Made by a program: the position numbers and the translations under genes. This document shows positions 25,768-35,247 of a DNA stretch of 64,000 nucleotides, one piece after another. The stretch is from an uncultured Gemmiger sp. GTDB lineage: Bacteria; Bacillota; Clostridia; Oscillospirales; Ruminococcaceae. The stretch is from the NCBI GenBank assembly GCA_944388245.1, contig CALXIA010000001.1:1-64000 (forward strand), written 5' to 3'. Under the pieces are notes generated by a model. The model saw only the letters and a program-made list of their open reading frames with translations, made no database searches and had not been told where the DNA came from. Numbering within the stretch: the stretch's first letter is position 1; the number at the start of each line of letters is the position of its first letter.

Positions 25768-26026
25768 GAAAAAATTGCACGGTTCGTAAAGATTCGGGCC
25801 GTCCAGCGGCTAAGCAGGCGTTCATATCGGTTGCCGCATCAAAGCGCTGGACCTCCCTCCACCGGGCTTCTTCCGCCCACCCGGGCGCGGACGAATCCTC
25901 GGTGGCAAATGTGCCGGACTGTTCTGGCGGGACCGGAGCGGAATCGCTCAGGGATGCGGTTTGCACGCAGGCGGTCAGCGCGCAGGCAAAGAGCAAAACG
26001 GTCAATCGGGCCAACATTCGTTTCAT
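25739..26026 (-). CDS. Small putative lipoprotein, possibly truncated
   Basis: The 95-residue product starts at ATG 26026 behind GGAGAT. It has a lipoprotein signal peptide with the lipobox 'LTAC' (Cys about 20). The mature part is short and ends in 'TVQFFLTKLVTLVV', encoded by AT-rich DNA that includes the promoter of the next operon; the TAA stop lies within its TATAAT box. The tail is therefore probably read-through into regulatory DNA and the gene may be a truncated remnant. It follows the merR gene by 17 bases. No family is recognised. Confidence 0.55.
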   Translation of the reverse strand: MKRMLARLTVLLFACALTACVQTASLSDSAPVPPEQSGTFATEDSSAPGWAEEARWREVQRFDAATDMNACLAAGRPESLRTVQFFLTKLVTLVV

Positions 26027-26043
26027 GGCAGCATATCTCCTGT

Positions 26044-26394
26044 TCAACGCTGGTTTTTTCGGATCTCGTGGCGCAGATAGTCCAGCCGCTGCAGCTGACG
26101 CTCTTTGAAATGGATCTCGTCCAGCGCGGCGACGCGCTTGGCTTCCAGCATGCGCAGACGCTGCGCGCCGGTGGATTCCCCTTCCAGCAGAAGCCGCATA
26201 TAGAGTTCCGCCTCCTCACTGGAGAATCCGATGTCGTGCAGGGTCATAATGGTGCTGAGCCTCTCCAGATCCAGATCGTCGTATTGCCAGTGGCCCATCA
26301 CCTTCTTTACCGCGCCGCAAAGCCCCCAACTCTCGTATTCCCGCAGAATCTGCAGGGGAATCTGATAGCGTTCGCTTGCTTCCTGTATGGTCAT
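26044..26394 (-). CDS. MerR-family transcriptional regulator
   Basis: The 116-residue product opens with a MerR winged helix: 'MTIQEASERYQIPLQILREYESWGL', then the second wing 'HWQYDDLDLERLSTIMTLHDIGFSSEEAELYMRLL'. A coiled-coil dimer helix follows (about 70-116, 'LRMLEAKRVAALDEIHFKERQLQRLDYL'). There is no C-terminal ligand domain and no Cys cluster, so it is not a metal sensor. The ATG at 26394 follows GGGAGG. It is divergent from an aldo/keto reductase gene and upstream of the CMD operon, and it probably controls one or both. Confidence 0.85.
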   Translation of the reverse strand: MTIQEASERYQIPLQILREYESWGLCGAVKKVMGHWQYDDLDLERLSTIMTLHDIGFSSEEAELYMRLLLEGESTGAQRLRMLEAKRVAALDEIHFKERQLQRLDYLRHEIRKNQR

Positions 26395-26577
26395 ATCGCA
26401 GCCTCCCAAAGTAAAATGCGGCTGTCCTTTTGGGACACCCACATTCTAAAACCTTTTTTCTGGTATGTCTAATGCTTATTTCGGATGGCGATACATAGAT
26501 AACAGGCATTTTTGTTTTGCCGAATGAATGCCGCCAGAAATACCCAAAAGGAATGAATCGGGATAGAAAACGGGTAT

Positions 26578-26606
26578 TTTACATTTCTGCACCCGGAACG
26601 TACAAT
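26578..26606 (+). promoter_or_regulatory. Promoter of the second aldo/keto reductase gene
   Basis: TTTACA (26578-26583) and TACAAT (26601-26606), 17-base spacer, in the merR-reductase divergent region. The spacing is ordinary, not the 19-20 bases typical of MerR-activated promoters. Confidence 0.55.
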
Positions 26607-26668
26607 AAGGGCAAGAGAAACCGGCGAGCCGGTGTGTACCGGTGGCCGGAACGCTGAGGTGAAGAAGG

Positions 26669-27712
26669 ATGAAATACACAAAACTGGGCCGATCCGATCT
26701 GACGGTCTCCCGCATCTGCCTGGGCTGCATGGGATTTGGCGACGCGCAAAGCGGGCAGCACTCCTGGACGCTGGACGAGACAAATTCCCGGGCGATCATC
26801 CGGCGCAGCCTGGAATTGGGCGTCAACTTTTTTGACACGGCGATCGCCTACCAGGGCGGCACCAGCGAGCAGTATCTGGGGCGGGCGCTGCAGGATTTTG
26901 CCCGGCGGGACCAGGTGGTGGTGGCCACCAAATTCCTGCCCCGCACCAACGAGGGGATCGCGGCGGGGATCAGTGGGCAGGAGCACATCCGCCGCATGCT
27001 GGAGAAAAGCCTGCAAAATCTGGGAATGGACTATGTGGACCTGTACATCTACCACATGTGGGACTACCAGACGCCCCTCTATGATATCCTGGATGGGCTG
27101 AACCGGGCGGTCCAGGCGGGAAAAGTCCGGTATATCGGCATCTCCAACTGCTTTGCCTGGCAGCTGTGCAAGGCCAACGCGCTGGCGGACAAGGAGGGCT
27201 TTGCCCGTTTTGTCTCGGTGCAGGGGCACTACAACCTGATCTTTCGGGAGGAGGAGCGGGAGATGGCGCCTTATTGCCGGGAGGAGAACATCGCCATGAC
27301 GCCCTACAGCGCGCTGGCCGGCGGCCGGCTGTCCAAGCATCCCGGGGAGACCTCCCGGCGGCTGCGGGAAGACAGCTATGCCCGGTTCAAGTATGACGCG
27401 GCCCAGGATCAGGACGCGCCCATCCTGGACCGGGTGGCCGAACTGGCGGAGCGGCGGGGCGTGTCCATGACCGAGATCGCGCTGGCATGGCTGCTCACAA
27501 AGGTCACGGCCCCGGTGGTGGGGGCCACCAAGCTGTCGCAGATCGAGGGCGCCGCGAAAGCGACCGACCTGGAACTGACGGCGCAGGAGTGCGCCTACCT
27601 GGAAGAACTCTATACCCCGCATCCGCTGGTGGGGGTCATGGCGCAGAATACGGCCGCCACCGCCCAAAAGGAACATGTCTGGTCCGCGGCTGATTCCAGG
27701 CGGAACCACTGA
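26669..27712 (+). CDS. Aldo/keto reductase (Kv-beta-like)
   Basis: The 347-residue single-domain reductase reduces carbonyls with NADPH. The catalytic tetrad is visible: Asp and Tyr in 'FFDTAIAYQGGTSEQYLG', Lys in 'VVVATKFLP' and His in 'YIYHMWDY'. 'YIGISNCFAWQL' and the late cofactor segment 'VVGATKLSQIEGA' are also typical. The ATG at 26669 follows GAGGTGAAGAAGG. It is divergent from merR and is a single-gene unit ended by a strong hairpin. It lacks the iron-sulphur tail of the reductase at 23816-24943. Substrate unknown. Confidence 0.92.
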   Translation: MKYTKLGRSDLTVSRICLGCMGFGDAQSGQHSWTLDETNSRAIIRRSLELGVNFFDTAIAYQGGTSEQYLGRALQDFARRDQVVVATKFLPRTNEGIAAGISGQEHIRRMLEKSLQNLGMDYVDLYIYHMWDYQTPLYDILDGLNRAVQAGKVRYIGISNCFAWQLCKANALADKEGFARFVSVQGHYNLIFREEEREMAPYCREENIAMTPYSALAGGRLSKHPGETSRRLREDSYARFKYDAAQDQDAPILDRVAELAERRGVSMTEIALAWLLTKVTAPVVGATKLSQIEGAAKATDLELTAQECAYLEELYTPHPLVGVMAQNTAATAQKEHVWSAADSRRNH

Positions 27713-27748
27713 CCCGGCGAGCGAAGAAAAGAGGCCTACCGGCACGAC

Positions 27749-27789
27749 AAAACCCCGGCGTATGCACAGCGCACACGCCGGGGTTTTCT
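27749..27789. terminator. Bidirectional terminator
   Basis: A 13-bp stem AAAACCCCGGCGT with its exact complement and a 13-base loop, between convergent reductase and chemoreceptor genes. Confidence 0.85.
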
Positions 27790-27810
27790 AGCAACGATTT
27801 TAGGATTTCC

Positions 27811-29952
27811 TCAATATTTTCCGCTGTCGCCCATCGCCTCGTGTTCCGGCTTATCGAAGACAGTCGGAGCGGTGTGATGATCATTCCCAACGGAATCCTC
27901 AAGCTGGAAATGAGCGATCTGCTGGCGCATCATGGCGGCCTGACCGGACAATTCCTCGCTGGCGGCGGCACTTTCTTCCGCCGTAGCGGAGTTGGTCTGC
28001 ACCACGCTGGAGATCTGGTTCACCCCGTTGGCGATCTCACCCAGCTGATGGGCCTGGGCCCGGTAGGTCTCGGCCACGGTGTGGATGGTGCTCACGATCT
28101 GGTGGGTGCCGTCGGCCACGACAGCCAGGCTGTCGGCGGCGGTCTGGGTCAGTTCCTCCCCATGCTGGACGGCCTGAATGGAATTCTCGATCAGTTCGTT
28201 GGTGCGCTTGGCGGCCTCGGCGCTCTTGCTGGCCAGGCTGCGCACTTCATCGGCCACCACCGCGAAGCCCTTGCCGGCGGAACCCGCGCGGGCGGCCTCC
28301 ACCGCGGCGTTCAGAGCCAGAATGTTGGTCTGGAACGCGATGTCATCGATGGTCTTGATGATGCCCCGGATGGCGTTGGACTGGGTGCTGATGTCCGCCA
28401 TGGCATGGCGCACCATCTCCATCTGCTGGTTGCTCTTTTCCACTTCATCCTGAATATTGGACAGGAACTTTCCGGCCTCCACTGCCTGGTCAGCTTCGTC
28501 GGTGGCCTGGCTGGACAGATCCTGAATGGAAGAGGACAGCTCTTCAACAGAAGAAGCCTGCTCGGTGGCTCCCTGGGCCAGGGCCTGGGCGCCGGTGGCG
28601 ATCTGGTCCGCTCCGGCGTTTACCTGCTCCGCCGACCGGGCGATGGAGGTTATAGTCTCGGTCAGGGCGCTCTGAATGTTCAGCAGCGCGTCCTTCAGCC
28701 TAGCGAATTCCCCTACATAGGTCTGCCGCAGGGCAAAGGACAGGTTGCCCTGCCCGATCTGCCCCAATACGGAGGAGACCTCGTCGATGTAGTCGATATA
28801 CTCTTTCAGGCGCTCCACGATGCGGGCCACATTTCCGCCCAGTTCGCTGACCTCGTCCCGACCCCGGGCATCCACCGTCACATCCAGTTCTCCGTCGGCC
28901 AGCTGCCCTACCGCTACATTCAGCCGCTTCAGAGGACGGGTAATGGAAAGGGCGATCACTGCGCAGATGGCCGCCAGCAGTACGGCGCACACCACGATGC
29001 CCGCCACCAGGATGCGGATAACGGAGTTGGTGTAGGAGGCAAACTCCGCCTGGGGCAGGGTCCCCAGCATCGTGTAACCGATGGCGTCAATGACGGTGCT
29101 GCTGCCGTAGTACGGGGTCCCGTTGACGGTATAGGGCATGGCGTCGTGGTTCTCCCCGCTCTCCAGCACGCTGAGCATATCGGAGGAGTAACCGGCGTCT
29201 GCCAGGTTGGTGTTAATCAGAGCGCTGTCCGGGGTGTACAGGATCAGGCCGTTGCTGTCGTACAGGGTGATGTAGCCGGTGTTGCCCACCTTGACTTCGC
29301 TCAGCGTCTGGCTCAGCATATTCAGGCTCAGGTCGATGCCCACGATACCCTGAATCTGCCCGTTCACAAAAACCGGGCTGGCCACCGTCACCATCAGGCC
29401 GTTGTTGTTGGCGCTCTCGTAGGCTCCGGAGACCGCGCTGCCCTGCTTTTCCATGACCGCGCTGTACCACTCCCGGGTGCTGTAGTCCAGTTCCTGGGCG
29501 CTGTACAGACGGGTATCGTACTGCAGGGTCTCGCCCGTCCTGAACTTGCACAGCCAGATGCAGTCCACGTTCGACTGGTTATCCTGCCGCAGCTGGGACA
29601 TGGTGTTCAGCAGTTCCTGGTACCCCACGGAGGTAGTGATGTCTCCCTCGGTGTCCTCCATCACCATGTCCCGCACCAGCTGGGAGCCTGCCACCCCCTC
29701 GGCAATGCCGAAATAACGCTCAAAAAAAGCGTCCACCTGGCCGGCCGCGGCCAGAGCACTGGCGTCCAGCTGGTCGCTCATTACCTGGTCGACGGTGCCG
29801 GAAATCTGGTTGCTCAAAAACAGACCCATGACCAAAAGAACCACAAACAGGGGGACCAAAATGCCCAGCAGCATCTTAGGCGTAATGCCGAACTTGATCC
29901 CTTTCTGGACGGTGGCTGATCCCATCCCCGCTTGATTCACGCTTTTTTTCAT
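27811..29952 (-). CDS. Methyl-accepting chemotaxis protein with dCache sensor
   Basis: The 713-residue receptor starts at ATG 29952 behind GAGGGAA. Membrane helix 1 (about 22-45, '[19 protein letters not shown]') precedes an extracellular dCache-type domain with the ligand-pocket segment '[16 protein letters not shown]' and '[21 protein letters not shown]'. Helix 2, a HAMP domain ('[21 protein letters not shown]') and a long signalling coil follow. The conserved hairpin tip is present: '[35 protein letters not shown]'. The ligand may be an amino acid or organic acid, as for many dCache proteins. No CheR-docking pentapeptide is seen at the C-terminus. No other chemotaxis or flagellar gene is in the window. 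Confidence 0.93.
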   Translation of the reverse strand: MKKSVNQAGMGSATVQKGIKFGITPKMLLGILVPLFVVLLVMGLFLSNQISGTVDQVMSDQLDASALAAAGQVDAFFERYFGIAEGVAGSQLVRDMVMEDTEGDITTSVGYQELLNTMSQLRQDNQSNVDCIWLCKFRTGETLQYDTRLYSAQELDYSTREWYSAVMEKQGSAVSGAYESANNNGLMVTVASPVFVNGQIQGIVGIDLSLNMLSQTLSEVKVGNTGYITLYDSNGLILYTPDSALINTNLADAGYSSDMLSVLESGENHDAMPYTVNGTPYYGSSTVIDAIGYTMLGTLPQAEFASYTNSVIRILVAGIVVCAVLLAAICAVIALSITRPLKRLNVAVGQLADGELDVTVDARGRDEVSELGGNVARIVERLKEYIDYIDEVSSVLGQIGQGNLSFALRQTYVGEFARLKDALLNIQSALTETITSIARSAEQVNAGADQIATGAQALAQGATEQASSVEELSSSIQDLSSQATDEADQAVEAGKFLSNIQDEVEKSNQQMEMVRHAMADISTQSNAIRGIIKTIDDIAFQTNILALNAAVEAARAGSAGKGFAVVADEVRSLASKSAEAAKRTNELIENSIQAVQHGEELTQTAADSLAVVADGTHQIVSTIHTVAETYRAQAHQLGEIANGVNQISSVVQTNSATAEESAAASEELSGQAAMMRQQIAHFQLEDSVGNDHHTAPTVFDKPEHEAMGDSGKY

Positions 29953-30002
29953 GACATTTCCCTCACATTCATCCCTGCCATGTTTCAAGGCAGCAGATTG
30001 CT

Positions 30003-30087
30003 ACTTTATATAAAGTATATCGACTATTTTCGCCCCTAAAAAAATAGTTGTCGCAGGTTTTGGCGAAAATCTATATTTTCGCCAAAA
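30003..30087. repeat. Palindromes upstream of the chemoreceptor gene
   Basis: The perfect palindrome ACTTTATATAAAGT (30003-30016) is followed by TATTTTCGCC at 30025-30034 and again at 30074-30083. The second copy forms one arm of a 13-bp inverted repeat (30058-30070 with 30075-30087). This may be operator DNA for the chemoreceptor gene. The 30,000-30,120 gap holds no gene. Confidence 0.55.
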
Positions 30088-30123
30088 AAACAGGTGGCAT
30101 GGAAAATGAGGGATGGTACAATG

Positions 30124-30776
30124 TTATACATTCCGATACAAAAGTGACCGACCGTGGGGAAATACCCGTTGGGGGTTATTCGGGGTAGGGCTCCTCCTCC
30201 GCAAAAACCCCAGCAGATCGAATCCATCGCCCCGGATCAACCGTTGGCCGTTCTCATCCGTGCTGTCCTGGGGCTGAAAGGTCAGCACCGGGCCCTGGTC
30301 GGTGAGCAGGCGGTAGGGGGTGTTGCTCCAGGCCGGATGGCAGGCGGGAATGGGCAGCGGTACGACGAACTCCCACAGGGCGCGGTACAGGCGCCGCAAC
30401 CCCAGCCGGTCCCCGCACAGATGGATGGGTACCGACAGGCTGTTGAGCAGCCAGAAGATCTGCGCCTGCCGCAGCTCCGTGTCCAGGGCAAAGACGGGAG
30501 GCCGGGAGGCGGTTTCGCTGCAGGCGGTCACGGTCAGGGCGGTGCGGAACCACCGGGGCAGCGAGGCAAAGCACAGAGGACCCGGTCGGGCAGCCGCACC
30601 CGGTAGGGGTCTGTCTCGTGGGGAACGCCGTCACACAGGGCCGTCAGTACCTGCCGGCAGGCCGGGGAGGAAAAGGCGCCCGCTTCCATCAGAGAGCAAA
30701 AGATCTCGGTGCGGGCGATCCCCAGCCCGGCGTCAGCCGAAAAAGGGTCGTAGGGGGTGGATTCCAGAGTGATCAT
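30124..30776 (-). pseudogene. Unrecognised protein gene with a frameshift
   Basis: A strong start (ATG 30776 behind AGGAGGAA) opens a frame of about 70 residues that reads like real protein ('YDPFSADAGLGIARTEIFCSLME'). Near 30570 the plausible coding switches to another frame that continues 'FASLPRWFRTALTVTACSETASRPPVFALDTELRQAQIFWLLNSLSVPIHLCG' to a stop at 30124. A single-base change restores about 210 residues. The last 20-30 codons may be shifted again, since another frame ends neatly with 'AEEEPYPE' near 30178. I do not recognise the family. It is probably inactive, or the sequence has a base error. Confidence 0.55.
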
Positions 30777-30962
30777 GGGGATTCCTCCTGTTCAGCAGAT
30801 GGGGCCGCGAAGTTGTCCCGGAGGTACGGGATATCACGGCTGTTTCAAGGCCCGTTTTTTCGATTCGCGCTGCCGCTTCATCCATGCCGCGGCGGCACCC
30901 GCGGGGAGTGTCTCAAGTATATAACCCAGGCGAAAAGCGCCGGCAAAATTTTCCCGAAAAAC

Positions 30963-30992
30963 TTGATTCTTTCCCTGCGGCAGTGGTACAGT
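30963..30992 (+). promoter_or_regulatory. Promoter of the WYL gene
   Basis: TTGATT (30963-30968) and TACAGT (30987-30992), 18-base spacer, 33 bases before the start codon. Confidence 0.5.
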
Positions 30993-31024
30993 GGCAGTAA
31001 CACAAAGAAAAAGAGGATGCGGCT

Positions 31025-32553
31025 ATGGCAACACGCAATTCCAATCACAGCATCGACCGGTTTTTGCTGGTCACGGTACTGGGGTGGTATTACCGGGATT
31101 GTTACCTGTTCTTTGGCAGCCGGCAGGAATATCTGGCATGGGCAAAAAGCTGGAGCCAGGAGGAACAGGAATACTGGAACGAAAAAAGCATCATCCATAC
31201 GGTTATGGTGTACCGGGCCATGAATGTCTGCTTGCGGGAGGCCGACGGAGATCGGCTGCACCGGAACCCGGCTCAGGGCTGGAACTCGCCGCCGGGGCCA
31301 CGCAGACAGAGGTGGAAGCACAGTCCTACCAAAAACTGAAGCGGTTGATGCAGCTGCAGTTTTCTGGCCAGGAGGAGCTGCAAGCGCTGCGCCGGCTGAT
31401 TGCCGACAACAAAGCAAAGCGGGCGGAGAAACCGGCCGGGCCGAAACGGGTGGACCAGGCGGGCCACAAAAAATATTCCGATGGGGAGGAAGTGGGCATC
31501 CAGCGCAAGACGGTCCGGAATCTGATCCGGGAACTGATCACGCTGGAAGAGCGTCTGGAGGCGCTGCAGGATGAGCCCTTGGCCGACTGGCTGGCGGCCC
31601 GGGTGCAAGGGTTCCGTCTGCGGCGGGAGAAACGCAACAGCCAGGTGTATCATATCGCGCCGGTGGGCCAGCCCGACCAGCAGATGGCTGCGGTGCAGGC
31701 GGCGTATTACCCCTTCCTGGACAAGGTCAACACCCAAAAGGTGCTGGAGTTGCTGGGGCTGACCAGCGAGCGGCAGCAGAGCCTGACGGATATCAGCGAC
31801 GGGGACGAAAAGGCGGATTCTCCCGCCGGCGGGCCGGAAAACAGCCTGACGGAACAGATGAACCGGGCGCTGACGGCGGTGGAAACGGTCTGGAACGAGT
31901 ACGCGGACCGGGATACGGACCGGCTTTTCTGGTATGAGCTGACCTACCACAGCTGGACGTGCCGGGATGGGGAACTGATCCTGGCTGCCCGGGACCGGCC
32001 CATCCCGATCCTGCTCTGGCAGGTGGTGTACAGCAACGGGTATTTTTATCTGTCCGGTCTGCGGCTGGATCTGCCCGCCAGCGTGACCGGCGGCGATCTG
32101 CGCAAGGAACTGGTCTTTTCCAACCTGCGGCTGGACCGTATCCGGGATTTGCGCCGGGTGGACATGACCGAGAGCGATGTGGACTATACCGGCAGCGATC
32201 TGCGAAAGCTGGTAACCGAGCTGTACCAGTCCGGGTACCGGGCGCCCATGACCTACCGGGATGTGAGCACCATCATGTATTCCGGTACGCCGGAACCGTT
32301 GGTCATCGACTGTGACCCTAAGCTGATGAACAGCGCGGTGGACGATTTCGGGCTGCAGAACATCGACCGGGCGGTTTCCCTGCCGGACGGCCGGGTGCGC
32401 ATCCGGGTCAAGGGTGCGGTGTGGGGCGGTGCCCGGCAGTGGCTTTTGCAGCATGCGGGACACTGCTGCCTGGCCCCTCTCCCGTCCCAGGCGGGACGCC
32501 GGCGGGAACTGGCCCAGGCGCTGCGGCAGGCAGCCCAAGACTACGAAGCCTGA
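31025..32553 (+). pseudogene. WYL-domain regulator, frameshifted
   Basis: The ATG at 31025 behind AAGAGGATG opens a frame of about 75 believable codons ('LVTVLGWYYRDCYLFFGSRQEYLAW'). Near 31240-31290 the coding passes into a second frame that stays open to 32553 and holds most of the protein. A helix-turn-helix-like segment ('EEVGIQRKTVRNLIRELITLEERL') is followed by a WYL-type domain ('RDRPIPILLWQVVYSNGYFYLSGLRLD' and 'LVFSNLRLDRIRDLRRVDM'). WYL proteins are ligand-sensing DNA-binding regulators. The shift corresponds to loss of one base. The ends of the gene are healthy and a terminator follows. A base error in the assembly is the main alternative. Confidence 0.65.
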
Positions 32554-32560
32554 AAAGGAC

Positions 32561-32597
32561 AAACGCCCCTGCGGGCGGATGCCGCAGGGGCGTTTGG
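32561..32597 (+). terminator. Terminator after the WYL gene
   Basis: Perfect 14-bp stem AAACGCCCCTGCGG with a seven-base loop, eight bases after the stop; ends in GTTT. Confidence 0.75.
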
Positions 32598-32727
32598 AAC
32601 AGACGAACTCTTTCCGGGATTCTTTTCCCGCGAAAGAGCAGGCAGGGCGTATACTTTTCTTGCGGCCGTGGTACGGGGCGGCAGCCGGCCGGAACCGGAC
32701 GCAGCTTGTAAAAAGGAGGAGAGAGCC

Positions 32728-33345
32728 ATGACATTGGATCGAAATGCAGCCTACCGGCTATTGGATGTGCAGGATCACGAAGGCCATTCCCGGGTGGAAA
32801 GCCGGAAACTCTACTGCGACAGGGTGGGCTGCCTGGCCACGGATCTCCACAGGGTCGGCGCGACCCTGTGCATGACCTTTGTGCGGGATCCGGCGGGCGG
32901 TCTCATCCAGCGGCATCTGAACACCAGCACTGTGATTGGGATGGAGGGGCAAAACGGGCTGCTGATGGTCAAAACGCTGAACTCGGTGTATCTGCTGGAA
33001 CCCGTCGGGGCGCTGGATGAGGTCCCCGATGTTTTCCCGGAGGATGTTCTGGACGAGGGCTATGCGGGGGAACTCATCGAACTCTACCTCTCGGAGGAGA
33101 ACGACCACTTCTGCAAAGGAACCTACTGGAACGAGCGACGCGCCGCCCATCCTTTGGAGGTGCGCCACCATCTGGGAATGGTGGTGGATTCCTGCCTGAT
33201 CCGTGAGGCCGACGGCGCATCCGGGCGGTTTTACGGCCGCTACTACCTGAATGCCAACGGCAAGGTGGAGTTCTACGATACCCTGTACGGGCAGCAGGAC
33301 TATTCTGTCCCCATCCTCATCCACAACTGCGGCACCATATTCTAG
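32728..33345 (+). CDS. Hypothetical protein of 205 residues
   Basis: It starts at ATG 32728 behind a strong AAAAGGAGGA. The product is soluble, without signal peptide or membrane helix. Visible stretches are 'RLLDVQDHEGHSRVESRKLYCDRVGCLATDLHRVGATLCMTF' and an acidic middle ('DEVPDVFPEDVLDEGYAGELIELYLSEEND'). The C-terminal 'GRFYGRYYLNANGKVEFYDTLYG' looks like beta strands. A Rho-independent terminator follows. It sits between a frameshifted WYL gene and a zinc-ribbon fragment in a region that looks like accessory DNA. I do not recognise a family. Confidence 0.65.
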   Translation: MTLDRNAAYRLLDVQDHEGHSRVESRKLYCDRVGCLATDLHRVGATLCMTFVRDPAGGLIQRHLNTSTVIGMEGQNGLLMVKTLNSVYLLEPVGALDEVPDVFPEDVLDEGYAGELIELYLSEENDHFCKGTYWNERRAAHPLEVRHHLGMVVDSCLIREADGASGRFYGRYYLNANGKVEFYDTLYGQQDYSVPILIHNCGTIF

Positions 33346-33367
33346 GGCTACGCCCGTATGTGAAAAA

Positions 33368-33395
33368 CCCCCGGCTTGGCCGGGGGATATTTTTT
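33368..33395 (+). terminator. Terminator after the hypothetical gene
   Basis: CCCCCGG/CCGGGGG stem with a five-base loop followed by ATATTTTTT. Confidence 0.85.
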
Positions 33396-33419
33396 CTGAA
33401 TTGGTGGACCGATATTCAG

Positions 33420-33623
33420 ATGAACCGCATCGAATGGAGCTACACCCCGCGCGGGGCCGGTTCGGGCAGTGCAGCGGGCGGAGAGGCCGGTACTGCACCC
33501 ACAAGCGGGAACAGCCACCACCGCAAATATGTTTTCCCCTGCTGCGGCAACAGTGTACGAGCCACCAAAGCGGTAAATATCCTGTGCATGGATTGCGGCA
33601 AGCAAATGGTGGTACAGGGATAA
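33420..33623 (+). pseudogene. Zinc-ribbon fragment resembling the C-terminus of a SprT-like or mobile-element protein
   Basis: About 67 codons end in 'FPCCGNSVRATKAVNILCMDCGKQMV', a two-CxxC zinc ribbon. As recalled, such tails close SprT-like proteins that are common on clostridial conjugative elements. The rest of such a protein is absent: a terminator for the previous gene lies just upstream and no proper ribosome site precedes the ATG. The fragment is best read as the leftover 3' end of a lost gene. This supports past mobile-element activity here. Confidence 0.55.
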
Positions 33624-33627
33624 AAAC

Positions 33628-33654
33628 AGCCGGAAGCGGATGCTTCCGGCTTTT
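33628..33654. terminator. Bidirectional terminator
   Basis: Perfect 10-bp stem AGCCGGAAGC with a four-base loop and TTTTG, between convergent frames. Confidence 0.75.
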
Positions 33655-33666
33655 GTCATGTACACA

Positions 33667-35190
33667 TCAATTTTGCGGAACAAACAGGGTGTACCAGGGG
33701 CCGTCGTAGACCATCCGCCAATCGGAGCGCTTGGCAAAGTAGGAGGCGGGCAGTTCCGCGTCGTACTTGGCCAGCAGCACCGCGTCAAACTGCCAGCGGG
33801 CCAGCACTTCGTCGATGGACCAGGTGGCGGACTGGCGGCGGGTGCCCGCCAGAATCTGGGCGTCCACCAGCATCTGGGGGGTGAACAGTTGGGCGCGGGA
33901 GTCCACAAAGGAAGAAAACCCGGCCTGGATAGCCATACCGCCCGCATTGTAGCTGGTATATAGCCGCTGGGGGTCTGTCTGCTCCAGCGCGGCCACCAGT
34001 TCCGGGGGAAACACCCAGTAAAATTGATTGTTCAGCGCGGCGGGGGCAAGATACACACCGGCGGCCAGGGCGGCGGCTGTTACCAGCGGGAAAACAGCCC
34101 GGCCTGCCGTGCGGGCAAGAGGGCGCAGCCGCCCGGGGGAAAGGCGATCCGCCACCCTTTCCAGGCCGGCTTGCAGCGCCGGGCGCTGCCGCAGCAGAAA
34201 CACCGCCGCCGCGACGCACCACCAGAACATCCCGCGCACATGCAGCAGGGTGAACGCCCCGGTGAGCAGCAGGGGGGCCACCGGTTCCAGCAAAAGGGGG
34301 CGGCGGGCCAGCAGCCAGATCAACAACAGCAGACCCATAGCCAGGAAAAAGGCGGGGGCGTTATCCCAAGCGGCAGGCTGCCATTCGCTCACCCCCACCA
34401 GGGCACTGTTGGCATCCGCCACAAAGAACTGCCCATACAGCCGCGGCCCGTAAGGGTTGCAGCAGCCGGCCAGCACTTCCAGCGCAAGCAGCAGCGCAAA
34501 GCGCCGGGCCGGTGCGCCCCGCCGATGGCACAGGCTGCCCTGCCGGAAGGGCGGCAAAAGGGCCAGCAGTCCGTACAGACCGGTCAGCCCCAGCACAAGG
34601 GGCAGACTTGCGCCGTGCACATTGGCCCAAAGCACCACCAGAACCGGCAGAAGAAAGCAGCGCCGGCGTTCCAGGTGTTCCCAGGCGGATTGCAGCAGAT
34701 ACAGCGCCAGGGCAAAGAAGACCAGCGCCAGCTGCTGGGGCCGGGGATTGCCCCAGGTGTAGCGCAGCCAGAGCCACACGCCCAGGATCACGGCCCAGTC
34801 CGCCAGACGATGGGCCAGCCGCTGGCCAGGGTGCAGAAGCCCGCGGCCCCACAGCCCGAACAAAACCAGCGCCAGCAGCACAAGGCATCCGGCCAGATAC
34901 ACCACCGCCCCGGCGATCTCGGTGGCGCCCAGCAGGCTCAACCGATAGAGCAGCCAGTCGGCCAGCCAGGAGTGATTGACATATTCCAGGCCCTGCTGCT
35001 GCGCGGCCCAGGAAAGCCCGTCCACACCGGGCAGGCAGCCGGACTGGGCCAGGGCGCGGCCCAGGGCAATGTGCCAATAGTAATCGCTGTCGCAGTAATA
35101 GCTGCTGCCGCCCAACACCCAAAGCAGGGCGGCCAACGGCGGTATGGTGAGCGCCAGCAAGCGCACCGGTTTGGACACGGAACGGAGCAT
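33667..35190 (-). CDS. Polytopic membrane protein, possible GT-C type glycosyltransferase
   Basis: The 507-residue product starts at ATG 35190 behind AAAGGGGAAA. It has about ten hydrophobic helices. The first outward loop holds 'SYYCDSDYYWHIALGRALAQSG', an acidic D-x-D-type loop resembling the dolichol-phosphate-mannosyltransferase-like (GT-C) membrane proteins. The C-terminal 90 residues are soluble-looking ('DPQRLYTSYNAGGMAIQAG', 'FDAVLLAKYDAELPASYF'), as in several uncharacterised family members. Transfer of a lipid-linked sugar to the cell surface is a guess from architecture. It has no operon partner. Confidence 0.7.
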   Translation of the reverse strand: MLRSVSKPVRLLALTIPPLAALLWVLGGSSYYCDSDYYWHIALGRALAQSGCLPGVDGLSWAAQQQGLEYVNHSWLADWLLYRLSLLGATEIAGAVVYLAGCLVLLALVLFGLWGRGLLHPGQRLAHRLADWAVILGVWLWLRYTWGNPRPQQLALVFFALALYLLQSAWEHLERRRCFLLPVLVVLWANVHGASLPLVLGLTGLYGLLALLPPFRQGSLCHRRGAPARRFALLLALEVLAGCCNPYGPRLYGQFFVADANSALVGVSEWQPAAWDNAPAFFLAMGLLLLIWLLARRPLLLEPVAPLLLTGAFTLLHVRGMFWWCVAAAVFLLRQRPALQAGLERVADRLSPGRLRPLARTAGRAVFPLVTAAALAAGVYLAPAALNNQFYWVFPPELVAALEQTDPQRLYTSYNAGGMAIQAGFSSFVDSRAQLFTPQMLVDAQILAGTRRQSATWSIDEVLARWQFDAVLLAKYDAELPASYFAKRSDWRMVYDGPWYTLFVPQN

Positions 35191-35247
35191 AGGATTTCCC
35201 CTTTGCGGTTTGATTCCTTTTATAGCATAACACGCCAACGCCGAAAG

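Noticed and set aside
32728..33345. Possible toxin or effector role for the 205-residue orphan gene
   Set aside because: No motif supports it; proximity to broken accessory genes alone is not evidence.
33405..33413. TGGTGGACC near 33.4 kb matching the 3' end of tRNA-Ala, as a possible att repeat
   Set aside because: Only nine bases match and flanking bases differ; likely chance in G+C-rich DNA.
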